A DNA stretch of 36,631 nt, from NCBI GenBank assembly GCA_964528155.1, contig CAZGRL010000031.1, positions 1 to 36,631 on the forward strand, written 5' to 3'. The position numbers were made by a program, and so were the translations under genes. The notes below the pieces were generated by a model. It saw nothing but the letters and a program-made list of their open reading frames with translations, was not told the origin of the DNA and did no database searches. Below, in pieces: positions 31,708-36,631 of the stretch. The DNA is from G001797105 sp964528155 (lineage in GTDB: Bacteria > Chloroflexota > Anaerolineae > Anaerolineales > E44-bin32). Each line of letters begins with the position of its first letter. Position 1 is the stretch's first letter.

Positions 31708-33714
31708 TCACTCGGCCAGCGCGAAGACTCTGATGCTTCCATCCTCGTAGATCTTCTGGAGACAGCCGTCGGCTCGCAGCTGTTGGATTTGCTGCACGGC
31801 TGACGTCAGCACCCCCGCAGGATCGTGTTGGAGCAAGAAATCAATGTCCTGCAGGTTGAACATGATGGCCCGTGAGTCGACGGAATCCATCCAGTCGCGG
31901 ACGGAGGCGCATGTCTCCAGCCGTCCGAGGGCGGCCGCCCAGCGAAAATGGTCTGGGTCCGAGGTGCATTCAGGTGAGCAGTAGTAGTCCCGGCCATCAC
32001 CGAGGAGCAATGTTCGTCCTTGGGTCTCCTTCACGACGGGCGATTCAAACGCCCGGAACCCGGCCACGTTGGCCTCAAGAAACGCCCTCTTGCTCGTCGC
32101 CCCAACCATCGTGCCGATCGCGGACGATTGAAGCAGGCTCAGAGACTGATAGAAGAGCGGGATCACGAGCAAGCCGACGGTGAGGCTTTGTAGCCCCATC
32201 TGGATGAGGCGGCCGCCTTCTGCGTTGGAGCGAATCCTGTTGATCACGTGTGCTGCGCCGAGGGCAAGGACTGGGTAGATCGGGAACAGGAATCGGATCT
32301 GCTGCGAGCCGGCCGCCCAAAGCACGAATCGACCCAGGGCTATGACCAGAAGGATGGACATCGCCCCGATTCTCTTGGTGAGTGGGTAAGCAATGATCAG
32401 AGGGAACAACAGGCTCGGCATATCAATGCGGTTCATCACGGCGCCGAACGAGACATGTCGGATGTAGATGTTCACCGGGAGCAACAGATAGTCGAGGAAT
32501 GTGCGTCCGACGCCGAAGCTATCCAAGTACGCGCTGTACAACCCGAGACGGGTTGCATCCCATCCGGGCCCGCCGAAATAGAGGGGAAACACGGGGTTGC
32601 CAAACCAGACGGCATTCTTCAGGTACCAGGGCAGGGCGACACCAAGCGCCGGCACCCCGAAAATCAGCCCGCGCCGAACCATCGCCGGGACGCCGTCTCT
32701 CAACGACACGATCATGATCAGCATCCCGAGCAAAGCGCACCCTTCCAGCCCGAGGTATTTGCTCCCCATCGCCCAGCCGATCATCAGCCCCGCAAGCAGG
32801 AGGAGTCGGTCCGATCGCGACTCCCACCACAGCACCACAGCCAGCAGCGCCAAGAACTCATAGCTGCTCCACCCCAGGTCGATGTATGCGAACGCGGAGA
32901 AGATCGGGAGTGTGGGGACTGTGAGCAGGATTGCCGGCGCGAGCCATGCTCTGTCCTCTGGGATCCATCTTCGGGCCGCGGAATAGGTCGCCCCAACCAA
33001 CACAAAGCCGTACCCAAGGTGGATCAGTTTGGGAAGCACATCGTCCCCGAACGACATCCCGATCGAGAACAGCATCTCAACCGAGAACGGGCCGTTGACG
33101 TACCAGTTGTCCGGGTAGGGGAAGATCCTTCGCGCCTCGAGGAACATTCGGGGACCGACCAGGTGGTACATCAGGCCGTCGTAGTCCCATGGAGGCGTCA
33201 GAGCCTGTGCTACGGCCAGCAGGCCGATCACGGCTGCGAGCACGCCGGCTATTCTGGCAAGGGGCGGAGCCTCTCTCCAGCGGACCGCGATCGAGCGCAG
33301 GTCTGGGCGAGCACCTCTCAACATGCCGACAATCCGCGGGCCGGCAATCCATGCGGCGCAGACCAGGACAACAGAAACCCAAATCCGGGTCATCAGCCCC
33401 GTCAACCCCAGCGCCGTGATGGCCAATGAGATCGCGCCAAGCCCCAGCCCGAAGCTATAGAGCCTTATTTCCAGTCGGCGCAGTCCGGGCACGTGTAGCC
33501 TGTTCAGGACCGCCTCGCCCACGCCCATCCCCAGCAAGACGGTCAGCAGCCAGAAGGCGAGGCTCATGCCGGCGTCTCGTAGGGCGGCAGGCCCAACGTC
33601 GTCGAGCCCGCGGGGCGCGAAGCTCGCTCGGAAAAGCAGAAACGCCCCGGTGACAAGTGTGGGAATCAGGTGGTCGATGAGACGGCGCGTGGATCGGGTT
33701 GAGGGGCCTTCCAT
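31708..33714 (-). CDS. Large polytopic GT-C-like membrane protein
   Basis: A protein of 668 residues with about 13 predicted membrane helices. An acidic loop (PPWDYDGLMYHLVGPRMF) and the stretch YLKNAVWFGNPVFPLY are typical of bacterial polyprenyl-phosphate-dependent glycosyltransferase-like proteins. A soluble C-terminal part of about 120 residues has four Cys (YYCSPECT and others) that may pair outside the cell. The acceptor is unknown. ATG 33714 is preferred to a start at 33747 because TACAAT ends 10 bases before it and the terminator of hppA lies just upstream, making a nearly leaderless transcript likely. Confidence 0.82.
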   Translation of the reverse strand: MEGPSTRSTRRLIDHLIPTLVTGAFLLFRASFAPRGLDDVGPAALRDAGMSLAFWLLTVLLGMGVGEAVLNRLHVPGLRRLEIRLYSFGLGLGAISLAITALGLTGLMTRIWVSVVLVCAAWIAGPRIVGMLRGARPDLRSIAVRWREAPPLARIAGVLAAVIGLLAVAQALTPPWDYDGLMYHLVGPRMFLEARRIFPYPDNWYVNGPFSVEMLFSIGMSFGDDVLPKLIHLGYGFVLVGATYSAARRWIPEDRAWLAPAILLTVPTLPIFSAFAYIDLGWSSYEFLALLAVVLWWESRSDRLLLLAGLMIGWAMGSKYLGLEGCALLGMLIMIVSLRDGVPAMVRRGLIFGVPALGVALPWYLKNAVWFGNPVFPLYFGGPGWDATRLGLYSAYLDSFGVGRTFLDYLLLPVNIYIRHVSFGAVMNRIDMPSLLFPLIIAYPLTKRIGAMSILLVIALGRFVLWAAGSQQIRFLFPIYPVLALGAAHVINRIRSNAEGGRLIQMGLQSLTVGLLVIPLFYQSLSLLQSSAIGTMVGATSKRAFLEANVAGFRAFESPVVKETQGRTLLLGDGRDYYCSPECTSDPDHFRWAAALGRLETCASVRDWMDSVDSRAIMFNLQDIDFLLQHDPAGVLTSAVQQIQQLRADGCLQKIYEDGSIRVFALAE

Positions 33715-33724
33715 GTGACGGCGG

Positions 33725-33730
33725 ATTGTA
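33725..33730 (-). promoter_or_regulatory. -10 box (TACAAT) of the large membrane protein gene
   Basis: TACAAT (33730-33725 on the minus strand) ends 10 bases before ATG 33714, so the leader would be 0-4 bases. A weak TTTCGC lies 17 bases upstream, next to the hppA terminator. Confidence 0.45.
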
Positions 33731-33752
33731 TACGAGCGAGAGATCATGCGAA

Positions 33753-33778
33753 AGCGAAAAGGCCGGCATCGCCGGCCT
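33753..33778 (-). terminator. Intrinsic terminator of hppA
   Basis: On the minus strand AGGCCGGC (33778-33771) pairs perfectly with GCCGGCCT (33767-33760) around GAT, followed by TTTCGCTTT. It stands 37 bases after the hppA stop. Confidence 0.8.
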
Positions 33779-33814
33779 CTTGCCTCACAGGTGTGCTATT
33801 GGAGGTGACATAAC

Positions 33815-36154
33815 TCAGTCGGACGCGGAGGTGAGCCTCAGCGCCGGGGCCGGACGCTTGCTCTGCCAGACCGCCCACCCCAGGCAGGCGAGGAGCACGA
33901 CGATCACAATCCAGGCGATCGCACCGAGCGGCTGATACTGCACGACGATCGGGGCGATGATGACCGAGACCAGGTTGACGACCTTGATCATCGGATTGAG
34001 GGCCGGTCCGGCTGTGTCCTTCATGGGATCGCCCACGGTATCGCCCACCACGCTGGCCATATGGCGTTCGGATCCTTTGCCGGTGTTCATCGCAGCGTCG
34101 GCCGGCTCGTCTTCGATGAGCTTCTTGGCGTTGTCCCACGCGCCTCCGGCGTTGTTCATGAAAACCGCCAGCAACTGGCCCGACAGAATGATCCCCGCCA
34201 GGAAGCCGCCGAGAGCCTCGACCTGCAGCACCAGACCGATCACGATCGGCGAAACGACGCCCAACAGCGCCAGCGAGACCAGCTCCTTCTGCGCTGCCGT
34301 GGTTGAGATCTGAATAGCATGACTGTAGTCTGGAGGGACCTTGCCTTCGAGGACGCCCAGCCTGAACTGCCGGCGGACTTCCTCGACGATCAGTGCAGCA
34401 GCCCGGCTCACCGCATTAATGGCGAAGGACGAGAAAAGCCACGGGAGAGCCCCGCCGATCAGCATGCCAACGAAAACCTGCGGCACATCGATGCGAATGC
34501 CGAGGGATTGAATCTGCCGCTCGAGCGGGATGCCCAACATGGCCTGTGCGCGACTGACGTCAACCAGGAAAGAGCCGAACAGGGCAACCGCAGCGATGAC
34601 CGCGGAGCCGATCGCCACTCCTTTGGTGATGGCCTTGGTCGTATTTCCCACCGCGTCCAGGTCGGCCATGATCTGGCGGGCGTCAGCCGTCGCCTTGTCG
34701 TTATCTCCATGCCAGGCCATCTCGCCGATCCCATTGGCATTGTCGGCGATCGGACCGTAGGAGTCCATGGCGACGTTGTTCCCGGTCAGGGTGAGCATGC
34801 CGATCCCGGTCATGGCCACGCCGTAGAGAATGAAGGTCACCTGGTTTGCCGAGGACAGACCGGGGATCGTGCCGAAGATCAAGATCGAGGCGGTGATGGT
34901 CAGCGCGATGACCAGGATCGCCCACACACTCGACTCATACCCGACCGCGATCCCAGAGAGGATCGTGGTCGCAGGACCGGTATTTGTCGCTTTCTTGATC
35001 TCGTTGACCGGAGACCCATGAGTGCCGGTGAAGTACTCCGTCAGCCGATCGATCCCGATCGCCAGGAGCACGCCGACGGTGGTCGCCAGGAACGGACGCC
35101 ACCATCCACCCTGAACGCCGGCCATATAGACGTAGGCGACGATTCCGAACAGGACCACCGAGATGCCTGCAGACGAAAGAAAGCCACGGAATATGGCTCT
35201 CATCGCGTCGCCACTCTTGCCAGGGCCTCCGCGCACGGCGTACGTTCCGATGATCGACGAAACCACGCCAATCCCGCGCACGAGGAGGGGATAGATAATC
35301 CACTCCAGCCGTCCGGTGATGTGCCATAGCGCCAGAGCCAGGATCAGCGCGGAGACGATGGTCACTTCGTAGGATTCGAAAATGTCGGCTGCCATCCCGG
35401 CGCAATCGCCCACGTTGTCGCCGACGAGATCGGCGACAACCGCCGGGTTGCGGGGATCATCTTCAGGAATCCCGGCCTCGATTTTCCCGACGAGATCGGC
35501 GCCGACGTCGGCGGCCTTGGTGAAGATTCCGCCGCCGACGCGCATGAACAGCGCAAGCAAGGTCCCCCCGAAGCCGAAGCCGAGGAGCGCGTCGGGCGCG
35601 GCGATCCCGAAGTAGATGAAAATCAGCGTGCCGCCCATCAGCCCGAGTCCGTCGGTAAGCATGCCGGTGATCGTTCCGGCGCGGTAGGCGATGCGCAGCG
35701 CATCACCGAACGACCGCCGCGAAGCCGCCGCCACCCGCACGTTCCCCTGGACGGCCATGCGCATACCGATCTGACCCACAAGAAGACTGAACGTGGCCCC
35801 CATCATGAAGGCGATCGCCCGACCCAGGCCGACGATCAAACGGACCTGGTTGGCATCCATGCCACTGAATCTTTCGAGCGCCTCGGGGGAGGGAGGAACG
35901 ATGTATACCGACAGGAATAGAGCCGCCGTAAGGATAAGGATGAGCGGAAGGATCGACCGCAATTGCCGTCTCAGGTACGTGTCCGCGCCGCTCCGAATGG
36001 CGTTCCACACCTCGATCATCTTCGGCGTCCCTTTATCCTCTCGCATGATCTGCGATCGGAGGAAAGACGCGTACAGCAGCCCCAGAACGGCGACGCCCAG
36101 AACGCACCAGACGGCGATGCGTTCAAAAGGCAACAGACCTTGCATCTCAAGCAC
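33815..36154 (-). CDS. hppA: Membrane-bound proton-translocating pyrophosphatase, K+-independent type
   Basis: A protein of 779 residues with about 16 membrane helices, normal for the family. The pyrophosphate site is intact: DVGADLVGKIE (D-x7-K-x-E), DDPRNPAVVADLVGDNVGD and the C-terminal acidic cluster with VVGDTVGDPMKDTAGP. The ion-selectivity stretch reads GNTTKAITKG. Lys and Thr at these two positions are the known signature of K+-independent H+ pumps, as against Ala and Gly in K+-dependent ones. It couples PPi hydrolysis to proton export and so saves energy under low-energy conditions. The start is GTG 36154 with GGAGG four bases upstream. It is monocistronic, with its own promoter region and terminator. 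Confidence 0.97.
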   Translation of the reverse strand: MLEMQGLLPFERIAVWCVLGVAVLGLLYASFLRSQIMREDKGTPKMIEVWNAIRSGADTYLRRQLRSILPLILILTAALFLSVYIVPPSPEALERFSGMDANQVRLIVGLGRAIAFMMGATFSLLVGQIGMRMAVQGNVRVAAASRRSFGDALRIAYRAGTITGMLTDGLGLMGGTLIFIYFGIAAPDALLGFGFGGTLLALFMRVGGGIFTKAADVGADLVGKIEAGIPEDDPRNPAVVADLVGDNVGDCAGMAADIFESYEVTIVSALILALALWHITGRLEWIIYPLLVRGIGVVSSIIGTYAVRGGPGKSGDAMRAIFRGFLSSAGISVVLFGIVAYVYMAGVQGGWWRPFLATTVGVLLAIGIDRLTEYFTGTHGSPVNEIKKATNTGPATTILSGIAVGYESSVWAILVIALTITASILIFGTIPGLSSANQVTFILYGVAMTGIGMLTLTGNNVAMDSYGPIADNANGIGEMAWHGDNDKATADARQIMADLDAVGNTTKAITKGVAIGSAVIAAVALFGSFLVDVSRAQAMLGIPLERQIQSLGIRIDVPQVFVGMLIGGALPWLFSSFAINAVSRAAALIVEEVRRQFRLGVLEGKVPPDYSHAIQISTTAAQKELVSLALLGVVSPIVIGLVLQVEALGGFLAGIILSGQLLAVFMNNAGGAWDNAKKLIEDEPADAAMNTGKGSERHMASVVGDTVGDPMKDTAGPALNPMIKVVNLVSVIIAPIVVQYQPLGAIAWIVIVVLLACLGWAVWQSKRPAPALRLTSASD

Positions 36155-36209
36155 GGTGCCTCCGCTGGTCAGACGTAATCTCGTAATCCCGAGGGGAATG
36201 TGGAGGTCG

Positions 36210-36257
36210 ATTGTACAGTTTGTACTGAATTATACCGGCTGCGGTATATTACAGTTT
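36210..36257 (-). promoter_or_regulatory. hppA promoter region with inverted and direct repeats
   Basis: Two -10-like boxes lie on the minus strand: TATAAT (36234-36229) and TACAAT (36215-36210), giving leaders of roughly 70 and 50 bases. Overlapping them on the plus strand are TATACCG-GCTG-CGGTATA (36231-36248), a perfect 7-bp inverted repeat that covers the first -10 box, GTACA-GTT-TGTAC, a 5-bp inverted repeat over the second, and ACAGTTT occurring twice, 36 bases apart (36215-36221 and 36251-36257). The AT-rich block stands out from its surroundings and looks like a repressor- or activator-controlled promoter. Confidence 0.55.
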
Positions 36258-36353
36258 ACATCCTGCACGGCACCCACACCTCCTACATTCTAGTATACGG
36301 ACCGCCCCGTGGGCAAGGTGATCGCAGGGACAGAATCTGTGCCGATTTGAGGC

Positions 36354-36359
36354 TATAAT
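36354..36359 (+). promoter_or_regulatory. -10 box (TATAAT) near the right end
   Basis: A perfect TATAAT reading out of the window, divergent from hppA. The expected start is near 36366, immediately before a strong GC hairpin. No -35 hexamer is clear. Confidence 0.5.
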
Positions 36360-36365
36360 CGGGCC

Positions 36366-36595
36366 GTAGCCGCCCGTCGCGCCGGCCCCCCTCCGGTGCG
36401 GGGGGCGGCTTGCGCGCACTGTCAAAGGCGCGAGAATAGCGGTGCAAGTCTGGGAACATGGGATGGGGGATACAGCTTCATTTCCGCAAACCGCGCCCTA
36501 TTGCGTGCTATACCCGTCCCAATCCACATAACATTGCCTGGCCTGGGGATTTGGCGTATTCAGAGCCGCCTATTGGCGAATCGCGGCGGCTTTGG
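36366..36595 (+). ncRNA. Candidate structured RNA or long structured leader
   Basis: Directly after the TATAAT comes GCCGCCC-GTC-GCGCCGG (36369-36385), loop CCCCCCT, then CCGGTGC-GG-GGGCGGC (36393-36409), a 14-pair hairpin with one wobble and a small internal loop. AGCCGCC recurs at 36564-36570 and its complement GGCGGCT at 36585-36591, forming a second hairpin followed by TTGGG. The 5' copy (36368-36374) could also pair with the 3' copy over 200 bases. No open frame here looks real, and I do not recognise tmRNA, 6S, RNase P or rRNA signatures. It may instead be the leader of a gene beyond the window. Confidence 0.35.
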
Positions 36596-36631
36596 GAATG
36601 GCATCTGTAGAATCAATAGTTGAACTAAGCG

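Noticed and set aside
36396..36623. 75-residue plus-strand open frame at the right end
   Set aside because: It starts inside a strong hairpin, has no Shine-Dalgarno site and no domain.

Overview
The window is high-GC bacterial DNA that most resembles Chloroflexota, probably Anaerolineae. This is inference from gene content: Thr/Pro-rich secreted tails, TadE/TadG-like proteins, a large TPR protein with Trp-Leu motifs, SpoIIE-type signalling and a membrane pyrophosphatase. No rRNA, tRNA, CRISPR array, transposase or phage gene was recognised. A 100-N scaffold gap (22925-23024) marks this as a draft or metagenome assembly.

Layout. (1) 1-3272: the tail of an unknown gene, a JAB/MPN metallopeptidase, a PlsY-family acyltransferase with altered motifs, a minus-strand membrane protein, a 23-bp perfect inverted repeat and a prepilin peptidase. 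(2) 3273-7678: an intergenic repeat cluster, then a TadE / VWA-TadG / TadE operon closed by a strong terminator. The operon is a probable client of the prepilin peptidase. (3) 7684-12769: a membrane histidine kinase, an OmpR-type regulator that appears to start at CTG, a REC-GGDEF diguanylate cyclase and a small single-pass protein. (4) 12868-18117: minus-strand SpoIIE-type phosphatase, P-loop kinase, secD and secF, divergent from a plus-strand regulator whose kinase and second receiver domains have lost their catalytic residues. (5) 18185-22446: Tat-exported L,D-transpeptidase, CBS-ACT protein, a candidate orphan small RNA, the overlapping operon thpR / TIGR00725-like / rsfS, and convergent ndk. 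(6) 22475-28864: a roughly 1500-residue TPR scaffold with about two dozen Trp-Leu/Met motifs and a 48-bp tandem repeat that holds the gap, then a histone-deacetylase-family hydrolase and a small membrane protein. (7) 29042-33714: two multispanning GT-C-like glycosyltransferases separated by about 1 kb of apparently decayed DNA. (8) 33753-36631: K+-independent H+-pyrophosphatase (hppA) with a structured promoter, then a plus-strand promoter leading into a possible structured RNA at the window edge.

The main cross-window signal is regulatory. Several genes have a TATAAT/TACAAT/TAGAAT -10 box only 6-8 bases before the start codon and no Shine-Dalgarno sequence, which predicts leaderless mRNAs. 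Other genes (hppA, secF, plsY, ndk, the CBS-ACT gene) have ordinary Shine-Dalgarno sites.
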